Below are positions 24,861 through 32,895 of a stretch of DNA of 64,000 nucleotides, one piece after another (positions within the stretch are counted from its first letter, which is position 1; each line of letters opens with the position of its first letter). The notes under the pieces were generated by a model that was given only the letters and a program-made list of their open reading frames with translations, was not told the DNA's origin and did not search any database. The stretch is from Azospirillum sp. (lineage in GTDB: Bacteria > Pseudomonadota > Alphaproteobacteria > Azospirillales > Azospirillaceae): NCBI GenBank assembly GCA_016124535.1, contig WGNK01000053.1:1-64000 (forward strand), written 5' to 3'. The position numbers and the translations under genes are program-made.

Positions 24861-25595
24861 ATGCTGCTCGCCAAACAGATTCCGGTCACCGAACGGCTGA
24901 TCGTCGCCCTCGACCTGCCCGACGCCGCGGCCGCCACGGCGCTGGTCGAGCGGCTCGGCGAAACCGTCGATTTCTATAAGGTCGGCCTGGAGCTGTTCAT
25001 GGCCGGCGGCTGCTTCACCCTGCTCGACCGGCTGGGCGCCGCCGGCAAGAAGGTCATGATCGACCTCAAATTCTTCGACGTGCCGCGGACGGTGGCGGCG
25101 GCGGTCGCCGGGCTGGCTCGCTACCCCGGCGCCTTCGTGACCGTGCATGGCAATGACGGCATCCTGCGGGCCGCGGTCGAGGCCGCACCGGGTTTGCGCA
25201 TCCTGGCGGTGACCGTGTTGACCTCGCTCGACCAGGGCGATCTCGACGATCTCGGTTTCGTCTGCGACCCGGCAACCCTGGTGCTGTCGCGGGCCCGGCG
25301 CGCGCTGGCGCTGGGCTGCGCCGGGGTGGTGTCATCCGGCCTTGAGGCACCGAAGCTGCGGGAAAGCTTGGGACCCGGATTCCTGATCGTGACCCCGGGC
25401 ATTCGTCCGGTGGCCAACCGCGAGGAGCCGCCCAAGGACGACCAGAAGCGGACCACCGATATCGAAGAGGCGTTTCACAACGGCGCCGACTACATCGTGG
25501 TCGGCCGGCCGATCGTCAAGGCACCCGACCCGCTGGCCGCGGCGCGCAGCGCCCAGGCGCGGATCGCCGCACTGTTCGACGCGGCGGCGGGTTAG
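24861..25595 (+). CDS. pyrF: Orotidine-5'-phosphate decarboxylase
   Basis: PyrF decarboxylates OMP to UMP in the last step of de novo pyrimidine synthesis. The group signature appears as KVMIDLKFFDVPRTVA with the catalytic Lys/Asp network, after LIVALDLPDA and FYKVGLELF. The phosphate-binding end is TPGIRPVANR ... DYIVVGRPI. The ATG follows agggagaggttcgag. Length (244 residues) is typical. It is divergent from ugpE. Confidence 0.95.
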   Translation: MLLAKQIPVTERLIVALDLPDAAAATALVERLGETVDFYKVGLELFMAGGCFTLLDRLGAAGKKVMIDLKFFDVPRTVAAAVAGLARYPGAFVTVHGNDGILRAAVEAAPGLRILAVTVLTSLDQGDLDDLGFVCDPATLVLSRARRALALGCAGVVSSGLEAPKLRESLGPGFLIVTPGIRPVANREEPPKDDQKRTTDIEEAFHNGADYIVVGRPIVKAPDPLAAARSAQARIAALFDAAAG

Positions 25596-25630
25596 GCACC
25601 GGCCGGTCTGGTGCGACAGCGGTCTCCGGC

Positions 25631-26335
25631 CTAGCGGTCGGGTTCGGGCTCGAAGGTCACGGTGAGGTGGGGGCGGGCGGCAGCTTTGGCGGTCTCGCGG
25701 CTGGCGAAGGCAATTGCGGTCTGTGGCTGGCTCTCATCGCCCTGCAGCAGCCAGCCGAAATTGTCCGCCGGTCGGTCGAGCCAACCCTGGACGTCGGCGA
25801 CCAGGGCGGCGGTGGTGGACCAGACTGCCGGCCGACCGCTGCCGACCGTCGCCACGGCGCTGCTCGCAACCGTGAAATCGCCGCCGGGCGCCGACCATGG
25901 CTGGTCGGGAGCGGCGGCATGCTTCCAGGTGGCGTCGCCCGCGGTGGCAGCGGCGCCGCGGCCGCCGGCAGTCGTGGTCGGCCCTTCCTGCCACCGGGTG
26001 GTGACCGGGTAGATGGCGATCTTTCGCTCCCCGCCGGCTGCGACCATGACCGTCAATTCCAGTTCGACTCCGGTGATCCGCGCGCCGGCCGGCAGCACCC
26101 CGGCAACGTCGAAATGGAGCAGCGCCCGCCGTCGGCCGGCCTCGGCCTGGTTGGTCCGGCCGACGAACAGAGCGGCACCGGCGCCATTGGCCAGCCCACC
26201 GCCCTGGTCTTCGATCAGGGTGGCATCGGCGTCGGCGCTCATGACGACGACAGGCACGACCGCGAAGGCCGGGGTAAAGCCAGAGGTTACCACCGCGATC
26301 CCCAGGGCGAACCGCACACTCATCGGCCGGAACAT
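25631..26335 (-). CDS. Secreted DNRLRE-domain protein
   Basis: The 234-residue product has a signal peptide (ALGIAVVTSGFTPAFA) and a single beta-sandwich domain of the DNRLRE type found in cell-surface and extracellular proteins. Typical pieces are DATLIEDQGG, RALLHFDVAGVLPAGARI, ELELTVMV and WSTTAALVADVQGWL. Such domains are structural or carbohydrate-associated modules, and no catalytic residues are evident. The ATG at 26335 lies behind gggagagaaccggc. It is followed closely, upstream, by the Spy-like gene on the same strand. Confidence 0.75.
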   Translation of the reverse strand: MFRPMSVRFALGIAVVTSGFTPAFAVVPVVVMSADADATLIEDQGGGLANGAGAALFVGRTNQAEAGRRRALLHFDVAGVLPAGARITGVELELTVMVAAGGERKIAIYPVTTRWQEGPTTTAGGRGAAATAGDATWKHAAAPDQPWSAPGGDFTVASSAVATVGSGRPAVWSTTAALVADVQGWLDRPADNFGWLLQGDESQPQTAIAFASRETAKAAARPHLTVTFEPEPDR

Positions 26336-26421
26336 GCCGGTTCTCTCCCTTTGGCACAGGGGCCAAGCGACGGGCCGACCGAGGGGTCGGCCCGGAAGGC
26401 GAACGCGGGATGCCGAGGGCT

Positions 26422-26922
26422 TCAGCCGCCGGCGCGGGCTTGTCCGCCCTGGCCCTGGCCACGCTCGCCCCGCTTGGCGCGCCGGAACGCCGTGACCATC
26501 CTGCACTGGTCCGGGCTCAGGAGGGCACGGGCGGTCTGGAGATGCCGGAACCGCATCAGGCGCAACTCGAGCTCGGCCTTGCCCACCGCTTCCGCAGCAC
26601 TCCGGACCGCGGCCTCGTCGGCGTCGGCGCGTCGGATCGCATAGCGGAATTTGATCTTCGCCGCCTGTTCGTCATAGCGGAGCTTGGCCTTCTCCAGTTC
26701 GTTGGTCTCGAGCAGGGCCTCCAGCTTGTCCAGCTGCTCGTCGGTCAGGGTGAAATCTTTGCAGTGATGCAGCAGCATGCCGATCCCGCCGACCTGGCGC
26801 ATCTGGCCGTGGCGCTGCTGGCCGCCGTCCTGGCCGGACCCGGCCTGACCGCCGCCCTGGGCGGTCCGATTGGTGCCGTCCCCGCTGGTCGGGACCACGG
26901 CGAGCGCCGTACCTTGTCTCAT
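26422..26922 (-). CDS. Spy/CpxP-like periplasmic helical protein (LTxxQ family)
   Basis: The last 110 residues form a helical hairpin with LTDEQLDKLEALLETNELEK at one end and ARALLSPDQCRMV at the other, the two LTxxQ-like motifs of the Spy/CpxP/ZraP group that binds unfolded proteins or metals in the periplasm. The N-terminal 50 residues are Gly/Gln-rich and a classical signal peptide is not obvious. Either the start is misplaced or export is unusual. The ATG at 26922 has a gaggagg ribosome site. The neighbouring multicopper oxidase suggests a copper-stress role. Confidence 0.6.
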   Translation of the reverse strand: MRQGTALAVVPTSGDGTNRTAQGGGQAGSGQDGGQQRHGQMRQVGGIGMLLHHCKDFTLTDEQLDKLEALLETNELEKAKLRYDEQAAKIKFRYAIRRADADEAAVRSAAEAVGKAELELRLMRFRHLQTARALLSPDQCRMVTAFRRAKRGERGQGQGGQARAGG

Positions 26923-27137
26923 GATGATGTCCTCCTCGTCTGGGGTGTTGCACCGAGGCTCCAGCCATGGCTCCGCCGGGAGCCAGGTCGGGTGTCTGTT
27001 CTGACCGCGGGCGGACTTCGCAACCGAGTCCAGAATGAGATGTTGGTTTCCATCCTTGCCGATCCAGTGATCCCGGCTGCCGCGCCGGCCGAAGGTCCCG
27101 GCAGTGTCGGGTGCCGGCACCTTCGGTCCGCGTGGGG

Positions 27138-29153
27138 CTAGCCTGCCTTCCGGGCCGGGCGCGGCTCCTGGCATTTGTCCAGCGGCAGACACGGGCCGGT
27201 GCCGACCTTGCCGGGATCGAGCACCGTGAAGTCCTGCATCATGCCGGCGTCCTCGTGAACCAGGATATGGCAGTGCAAGACGAATTTTCCCGGATAGTTG
27301 AGGAACCGGCTGCGGATATTGACCGCGGGCTGATTTTCCGGAACCACGATGGTATCCCACCAGCGCCAGTTGCCGGGATCGTCCGGGCCATTGGGATCGA
27401 TCTTGTCGCCTTCGACCTGGAACGGATTGACGTGGACGTGGAACGGATGGTTGCCCTGGGCGCCGTTGGTCAGGGCGATCTTTCGGACTTCGCCCAGGTT
27501 CACGTCGGTATTGGGATGGCTGCCGCCGGCATTGCCATAGGCCTTGCCGTTGATCTTGAAGCCGCCGAAATAGCCGGGCTTCCCGCTGCGCTTTACCGCT
27601 TCGAAATCATAGCTCAGCGCCGCGGCGTTGACTTCATAGTCCCAGATCGGCTGCAGATAGCGGGGCGCCTTGTCCCAGCCCGGCAGCGGAATCGTCGCCA
27701 GATCCCGCTTCGGCAGCGCCGGACCATCGACCTCGACCACCGCCAGGACCTGATCGCCGTCGCCCGGATTGCGGTAGCCGCCGGTGAAATCATTATCCTT
27801 GCGCCAGACCAGGTACTTGCCCGGCTGGGTGACGCTGACCAGAACATCGGCCCGGTTGCCGGGCGACATCGACCATCCGGTCGATCCGACCGGTTGGGGC
27901 GAGTGGCCGTAGAAAGTGATGCCATCGACCGCGATCAGGTACATCGCATCCGGGACCGGGTTCTTGTTTTCATCGGTCAGCAGAAAGTTGAAAAAGCCCC
28001 GCGGCGTCGACGTGCCGTCGATCACTCGCCAGCGCTGGACCTCGTTGGGCTGCATCCTCAAGGTCGGGATACTCAGGGAATTGACGGTAAAGCCGACATT
28101 GCCGCTGGGCGAGCCCCTGCCGTAGGGCTGGGTGTCGTCGGTCTCAGAAGCCGCCAGATTGCTATAGACGGCGCTGCCCGAGAGATAGACGTCGCGGCTT
28201 TTCGGATCGCTGGAGCAGGTTGACGGCGCGGTGGCACCGCCGACCACCTCCTGGACCATCCATATCAGCTCCTGGTCGACCGGGATCTTCTGGTCGTCCG
28301 GCTCCTCCACGATCAACGCGCCGGCGATGCCGTTCGACACCTGGAGTGCCGACGAGCCATGGACGTGAGCATGGTACCAATGGGTCCCCGGACCATGGAA
28401 GCTCGGCAGATAGAGGCAGTATTTCCGGCTGCTGGGCGAGCCGCTGTGATCCAGCGTGTCGCCGACCGGCGGGATCACGACATGAACGTCGTCCGACGAT
28501 ATGCCGCCGTCGGTCGTGCTCGGCGAGACATGCAAGCCGTGGGTGTGAAGGTTGGTCGTGTTGAAGCAGCCGGGAAAGTTCGCGTCCATCAACTGCATGC
28601 AACTCGCGTCCTGGCCGGGTTTGGGGGCCTCCTGGTTCGGCGGCAACTGGTTGATCACCTCGAACTCCAGCCGGTCGCCGGCCCGAACCCGGAACGTCGT
28701 TCCCGGCACGCGGCCATTATAAGTGCGAACGCACTGATGCCGGACGGTCGGCATCCCGTCGGTGCCAAGCGTGGTGATCTTGATGTCAGCGAACTGAACC
28801 CGCAGCGTCTGGATCAGCCGTCCCATGCGGTCTGAGAAAATGACCGGAGGCTCCAGGAATTCCTGGAACCACTGGCTGGTATCGGCGAATTGGGCGACCT
28901 GAACCGTGACGCCCTGGCCGGCCATGTCGCCGTGGGCCAATGCCGCCGTCGCACCAAGTCCCCCGGTGGTTGCGGCTGCGGCGACCGCCAGTCCGGTGCT
29001 CCGGGTCAACAACTCGCGCCGACTGAGGGACGGGTGTCCGGTGCCGTGCTCAATCGCGTATCGGTTTTCTGTGTTCGGACCCGCTGCGCCCGGCTGTCCA
29101 GGGTTGCCCGGCTGCAGCTGGTCCGTGCCCGACAGATCGTTGCCTCGTTTCAT
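27138..29153 (-). CDS. Tat-exported multicopper oxidase
   Basis: The 671-residue enzyme carries all four copper motifs: HTHGLHVS, HWYHAHVHG, HPFHVHVNPF and HCHILVHEDAGMM, the last with an axial Met for the type 1 copper. An N-terminal twin-arginine-type signal (LSRRELLTRSTGLAVAAAA) is preceded by about 43 unusual hydrophilic residues, so the true start could be later than the ATG at 29153. The enzyme should sit in the periplasm, oxidising Cu(I), metals or phenolics with O2. The substrate is not decided by sequence. Its 5' end faces the AT-rich region at 29.2 kb. Confidence 0.9.
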   Translation of the reverse strand: MKRGNDLSGTDQLQPGNPGQPGAAGPNTENRYAIEHGTGHPSLSRRELLTRSTGLAVAAAATTGGLGATAALAHGDMAGQGVTVQVAQFADTSQWFQEFLEPPVIFSDRMGRLIQTLRVQFADIKITTLGTDGMPTVRHQCVRTYNGRVPGTTFRVRAGDRLEFEVINQLPPNQEAPKPGQDASCMQLMDANFPGCFNTTNLHTHGLHVSPSTTDGGISSDDVHVVIPPVGDTLDHSGSPSSRKYCLYLPSFHGPGTHWYHAHVHGSSALQVSNGIAGALIVEEPDDQKIPVDQELIWMVQEVVGGATAPSTCSSDPKSRDVYLSGSAVYSNLAASETDDTQPYGRGSPSGNVGFTVNSLSIPTLRMQPNEVQRWRVIDGTSTPRGFFNFLLTDENKNPVPDAMYLIAVDGITFYGHSPQPVGSTGWSMSPGNRADVLVSVTQPGKYLVWRKDNDFTGGYRNPGDGDQVLAVVEVDGPALPKRDLATIPLPGWDKAPRYLQPIWDYEVNAAALSYDFEAVKRSGKPGYFGGFKINGKAYGNAGGSHPNTDVNLGEVRKIALTNGAQGNHPFHVHVNPFQVEGDKIDPNGPDDPGNWRWWDTIVVPENQPAVNIRSRFLNYPGKFVLHCHILVHEDAGMMQDFTVLDPGKVGTGPCLPLDKCQEPRPARKAG

Positions 29154-29438
29154 TGTATCCTCCCCAGCAAAGTAATATTCATACGATGGTATGCCGTCAT
29201 GCGATGGTAAACATCGGCATAAATCAAGTCAGAACAGCACTGATGTGCCACCATATGGGTGAATTTTTCTCATATTATCACTTTTCTCTGAAAATTCCAT
29301 TGCCAACTGATTTCAGATCAGTTCAAATCTGCTTGAAGCAGATTGACTGGGACGTATCGGCAATATGTCGTACTTGCAGCCATGATATAGCAAAAATGGT
29401 GTGTTATGATATGTAGCTAAATTAAGAAGAGTAATAAT
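29154..29438. promoter_or_regulatory. AT-rich intergenic leader between divergent operons
   Basis: Base composition changes sharply here: the roughly 285 bases are far richer in A/T than either neighbour. The region contains an inverted repeat around 29195-29215 (cgatg-gtaaa-catcg) and two tandem hairpins at 29305-29344 listed separately, and is the obvious control region for both the multicopper oxidase and the methyltransferase-mos genes. I see no protein gene in it. Confidence 0.5.
29305..29344 (+). promoter_or_regulatory. Two tandem hairpins upstream of the methyltransferase-mos genes
   Basis: aactga/tcagtt (29305-29323, 7-base loop) is followed two bases later by aatctgct/agcagatt (29326-29344, 3-base loop), both perfect. 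No T-run follows, so they look like operator sites or leader RNA structure rather than a terminator. Confidence 0.4.
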
Positions 29439-30416
29439 ATGAATAATTCGGATGAATTAAGATATACTTACAGAAAATGGATTGCCCATAAATGCTTCGA
29501 TGGTTTCGCAAAATGTTATCGCTATACCAGAAATAATCCGAGATTTTCGGTCGGCAATCCGAGATTCGAGGTTGGAATGATTTTTGAGCAGCGCCGGATC
29601 GTACCCGCTACGGGGACTTTTTTTGCTTACGATGATCAGGCGGCGACCTTCGATGAGCGGGTCGGTCTGCCCGATCGGGCGATCGCGGCATTTTGCGCCA
29701 CCATCATCAACTACGGCGGCCTGGCCGCCGGCGATCTTGCGGTGGAAATCGGGGCCGGCACCGGGCGGCTCGGCATTGATCTGATCACCCGCCGCATCCG
29801 CTATCTCGGGATCGATCGTTCCTGGCCGATGCTGGCGGTGTTTCGCCGGCGGCTGTCTGCCGATCTGGGCAACGCCCTGCTGGTCCAGGCCGACGGCAAC
29901 GGTACCTGGCCGCTGGCCGATGCCTCGGCCCAGGTGGTGTTCGGGCTGCGGGCACTCCACCATCTGGACTTGCGTCATACCTGCGCGGAGGTACTGCGCG
30001 TGCTGCGTCCTGATGGCGCCTTGCTGATTGGCCGGGTCGAACGCCCCGAGGACAGTATGCACGCCCGCCTGCGCCGCCGGATGCACTGGCTGGTCCGCGA
30101 GCATGGCGCCGAACCCAAGCAGGCCGGCCGCGCCGCCGCGCAGCTGATCGAAGAGCTGTGCCGGCACGGTGCCGCGGGCCTGCCGCCCCGCACGGTTGCG
30201 CGCTGGGCGACGGTGCATACGCCGGCCGGGCTGATCGACGGCTGGACCGGGAAGCGCGGCCTGGGCGGGCTCGACCTGCCGGAGTCGAGCAAGCGGAGCA
30301 TTCTGTCCGCCCTGCGCGATTGGGCGGATGGCGCATTCGATGGCCTCGATACCCCGCGGCACTGGGAGGAGCGCCTGGTCTGCCGAGGCGTCCGTCGGAC
30401 CGCATCACCGTCTTGA
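29439..30416 (+). CDS. Class I SAM-dependent methyltransferase
   Basis: The core shows motif I VEIGAGTGRLGIDL, an acidic strand YLGIDRSWPM, and VVFGLRALHHLDLRHTCAEV followed by LRPDGALLIGRVE, a standard Rossmann methyltransferase. The first 46 codons are AT-rich and lack family similarity, so translation may really begin at the ATG at 29577 (IFEQRRIVPATGTFFAYDDQ). The ATG at 29439 does follow a plausible aagaagag site. The gene ends 27 bases before mosB and may be co-transcribed with it. The substrate is unknown. Confidence 0.75.
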   Translation: MNNSDELRYTYRKWIAHKCFDGFAKCYRYTRNNPRFSVGNPRFEVGMIFEQRRIVPATGTFFAYDDQAATFDERVGLPDRAIAAFCATIINYGGLAAGDLAVEIGAGTGRLGIDLITRRIRYLGIDRSWPMLAVFRRRLSADLGNALLVQADGNGTWPLADASAQVVFGLRALHHLDLRHTCAEVLRVLRPDGALLIGRVERPEDSMHARLRRRMHWLVREHGAEPKQAGRAAAQLIEELCRHGAAGLPPRTVARWATVHTPAGLIDGWTGKRGLGGLDLPESSKRSILSALRDWADGAFDGLDTPRHWEERLVCRGVRRTASPS

Positions 30417-30443
30417 AACCAAACCGAGGGGGCTGGGCGCATC

Positions 30444-31259
30444 ATGAGTTTTACCAATCTGAGTGAGCTCGGCCGGTCGCTGGTCCATGGCTCGCTGTCC
30501 GATCCGGAGGTGCTGAAGGGCACCGGTCGCGAGCCGCCGATCCGTATCCTGCCCAACGCCACCGTGATCAAGGTCGGCGGTCAGAGCTTCATCGACCGGG
30601 GGCGCACCGCGGTGTTTCCGTTGATCGACGAAATCGTCGAGAACCTGGGCCGCCACCAGATGATCATCGGCACCGGCGGCGGCAGCCGCGCCCGCCACGC
30701 CTACAGCGTCGCGGTCGATCTCGGGCTGCCCACCGGCGTCATGAGCGTGCTCGGCACCTTCGTCAGCATGCAGAACGCCCGCCTGATCAACTATCTGCTG
30801 GCCAAACACGGCATTCCGTTCATCGAGCCGGCCCAGTTCGGCCAGTTGCCCCATTACCTGGCGACCCGCGGGGCGGTGATCTTCTTCGGCATGCCGCCTT
30901 ACACTTTCTGGCAGGAAAACCCGGCACTCGGCCGGATTCCACCGCACCGCACCGATGCCGGCGCCTATCTGGTCAGCGAGGTCTTCGGCTGCAAGCGCAT
31001 GATCTTCGTCAAGGACGAGGAAGGGCTCTACACCGCCGACCCCAAGAAGGACCCGTCCGCCCGCTTCATCCCGCGCATTTCGGTGAGCGAGTTGAAGGCG
31101 ATGAACCTGCCCGATCTCGCGGTCGAGCATCCGGTGCTCGACATGATGGAGAACGCCGCCAGCCGCCGTTCGATCCAGATCATCAACGGGTTGGAGAAGG
31201 GCAACCTCACCCGTGCCCTCAACGGCGAGCCGGTCGGCACCGTGATCTACGCCGATTGA
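30444..31259 (+). CDS. mosB: Molybdenum storage protein beta subunit
   Basis: This 271-residue protein has the amino-acid-kinase fold of the Azotobacter MoSto beta subunit. Clear matches are ILPNATVIKVGGQSFIDRGR at the start, MIIGTGGGSRARHAYSV at the nucleotide loop, LAKHGIPFIEP, and FGCKRMIFVKDEEGLYTADP near the end. MoSto is a cytoplasmic hetero-hexameric cage that stores polyoxomolybdate or tungstate clusters using ATP. A glycine-rich loop and the family His near RARH are present. The next gene encodes the partner subunit, which argues against the paralogous UMP kinase. Confidence 0.88.
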   Translation: MSFTNLSELGRSLVHGSLSDPEVLKGTGREPPIRILPNATVIKVGGQSFIDRGRTAVFPLIDEIVENLGRHQMIIGTGGGSRARHAYSVAVDLGLPTGVMSVLGTFVSMQNARLINYLLAKHGIPFIEPAQFGQLPHYLATRGAVIFFGMPPYTFWQENPALGRIPPHRTDAGAYLVSEVFGCKRMIFVKDEEGLYTADPKKDPSARFIPRISVSELKAMNLPDLAVEHPVLDMMENAASRRSIQIINGLEKGNLTRALNGEPVGTVIYAD

Positions 31260-31308
31260 GCCGCCGCCGGTACCAGAAGCCCGAGGCCACCAGCCCAAGG
31301 ACCCCGTC

Positions 31309-32148
31309 ATGAGAGCCCTCTCGCCCAACCAGTTCGACCAGCGCCATCATCTCGATTCGATGCTGATGCGCGAAAGCCTGCTTGACCGCGGTGTCCAGCA
31401 GGCGACCGAGACCGACCGCGAAATCGTCCGCATGCTGCCCGATACCCAGGTGGTCAAGGTCGGCGGCCGCTCGGTGGTCGATCAGGGCCGGGCGGTGGTC
31501 CGGCCGGTGGTCGATGCCTTGGCCGCAGCACTGCCCATCCACCGACTGATCATCGGGACCGGTGGTGGTGCCCGGACCCGCCATCTTTATTCGATCGGTA
31601 TCGACCTCGGCATGCCGGTCGGGGTGCTGGCCGAACTGGCCGCCGCCGACGCCCTGGGCAATGCCCATATCCTCGGCACCTTGATGTCGCCCCACGGTGT
31701 GGTTGCAATTCCGCCGGCCATGTTCGGGCATCTGCTGCCGTTGTTCATCCGGAGCGTGCCGGGGGTGATCTTCACCGGCGTGCCGCCCTATTCGTTGTGG
31801 GAGCATCCCTCGGCGGTCGGACGGATTCCCAGCCACGGCAGCGACGCCGGCTGCTTCCTGCTCGCCGAATGTTTCGGCTCCAGTGCGTTGACCCTGATCA
31901 AGGATGTCGACGGGCTGTTCGACGCCGACCCCAAGTGCAACCCCGACGCCCGCCTGATCCCGAAAATCTCCACCGCGGAAATCCGGGAGCGGGCGCTGCC
32001 CAGCCTGCCGTTCGAGCCGATCCTGCTCAGCTTGCTCGACGGTGCCCGCCTGTTGCGAAAATTCCAGATCGTCAATGGCCGGCGACCCGAACTCATCGCG
32101 GCTGCTCTGGCCGGTGAGCACGTCGGGACCCTCGTCTCCGCCTCGTAA
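31309..32148 (+). CDS. mosA: Molybdenum storage protein alpha subunit
   Basis: The 279-residue protein is a paralogue of the upstream product and fits the alpha chain of MoSto: MLPDTQVVKVGGRSVVDQGR, LIIGTGGGARTRHLYSIGID, GNAHILGTLM and GEHVGTLVSAS at the C-terminus. It starts 49 bases after mosB on the same strand, so the two subunits are made together. Molybdenum storage proteins are known mostly from diazotrophs, so the host may fix nitrogen, but no nif gene lies in this window. A stem-loop follows the gene. Confidence 0.85.
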   Translation: MRALSPNQFDQRHHLDSMLMRESLLDRGVQQATETDREIVRMLPDTQVVKVGGRSVVDQGRAVVRPVVDALAAALPIHRLIIGTGGGARTRHLYSIGIDLGMPVGVLAELAAADALGNAHILGTLMSPHGVVAIPPAMFGHLLPLFIRSVPGVIFTGVPPYSLWEHPSAVGRIPSHGSDAGCFLLAECFGSSALTLIKDVDGLFDADPKCNPDARLIPKISTAEIRERALPSLPFEPILLSLLDGARLLRKFQIVNGRRPELIAAALAGEHVGTLVSAS

Positions 32149-32168
32149 GCCTTGGAACCGGTTTTCAG

Positions 32169-32194
32169 GGCCGGGGACCTGATGGCCCCCGGCC
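32169..32194 (+). terminator. Stem-loop after mosA
   Basis: An 8-bp perfect stem (ggccgggg / ccccggcc) with a 10-base loop lies 20 bases after the mosA stop. There is no T-run, but its position fits the end of the mos operon. Confidence 0.5.
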
Positions 32195-32304
32195 TTCCCG
32201 GTGACAGGCGTCTGGACCCGGCACCAGGGCCAGGGGGTGTCGGGTGGCGGTAAAATGCCTTTGATGGGCCGGGCTTGAGGTGTAGTTTAGCATGACTTTG
32301 AAAA

Positions 32305-32330
32305 GCGCCGCCAAGGCGTGACGGCGGCGC
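32305..32330 (+). other. Perfect 8-bp stem-loop upstream of soxY
   Basis: gcgccgcc / ggcggcgc flank a 10-base loop 46 bases before the soxY start. It could be a leader structure or the end of a lost gene. Confidence 0.35.
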
Positions 32331-32376
32331 GGCAACCTTTGCCGCTGGCCGGCCGGACGACGCCGGGGAGGTCGGC

Positions 32377-32874
32377 ATGGCAGCAGGGTCCCGGACCAGC
32401 AGCCTCACGCGCCGCGGCGTATTGGCAGCGGCCTGGAGCCGTGGTGCCGGCTTGGCCGGCGTGGTGCTGGCCGGAGCGGCCCCGGCCGGCCGGGGCCAGG
32501 CCGGGGATGACACGATCGATGCCGCCGTGAACTGGGTCGAGCGCGTGACCGGACAGGTGCCGACCCGCTCCGAGCGCGTCCATCTGACCATGCCGGCGCA
32601 TTTTCCCAACGGCTATACCGTGCCGATGACCGTGGCGGTCGAGAGCCCGATGACCCCGGATGACTATGTCCGCGCCATTCGCATCTTCGCCCCGAAGAAC
32701 CCGATCGTCGAGGTCGTCGGCTTCCGCTTCACGCCGGACAGCGGTCGCGCCAGGGTGGCGACCCGCATCCGGCTGTCCGAACCCCAGGATGTGATCGCGG
32801 TCGCCGAACTCGGCGATGGCACGGTTCTGCTAGCCAGCAGCCCGGTCGCGGTCGATGTCAACGGCTGCACCTGA
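32377..32874 (+). CDS. soxY: Sulfur-carrier protein SoxY with an atypical C-terminus
   Basis: SoxY carries sulfur intermediates on a C-terminal Cys during periplasmic thiosulfate oxidation. The protein has a Tat-like signal (LTRRGVLAA) and the SoxY beta-sandwich (HFPNGYTVPMTVAVESPM, FRFTPDSGRARVATRIRL, VIAVAELGDGTVLLASS). The usual C-terminal swinging arm GGCGG is replaced by DVNGCT, so the Cys is kept but its Gly neighbours are altered. A damaged soxZ follows 21 bases later. Loading of substrate on this arm may therefore be impaired. Confidence 0.85.
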   Translation: MAAGSRTSSLTRRGVLAAAWSRGAGLAGVVLAGAAPAGRGQAGDDTIDAAVNWVERVTGQVPTRSERVHLTMPAHFPNGYTVPMTVAVESPMTPDDYVRAIRIFAPKNPIVEVVGFRFTPDSGRARVATRIRLSEPQDVIAVAELGDGTVLLASSPVAVDVNGCT

Positions 32875-32895
32875 CCATCCGGGAGGAGGCGGCGC

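Noticed and set aside
30444..32148. Reading the two amino-acid-kinase-fold genes as UMP kinase paralogues
   Set aside because: The tandem pair and the match of both to MoSto subunits at the start (VIKVGGQSFIDRGR) and end (GEHVGTLVSAS) fit molybdenum storage better. pyrH normally sits by tsf and frr.
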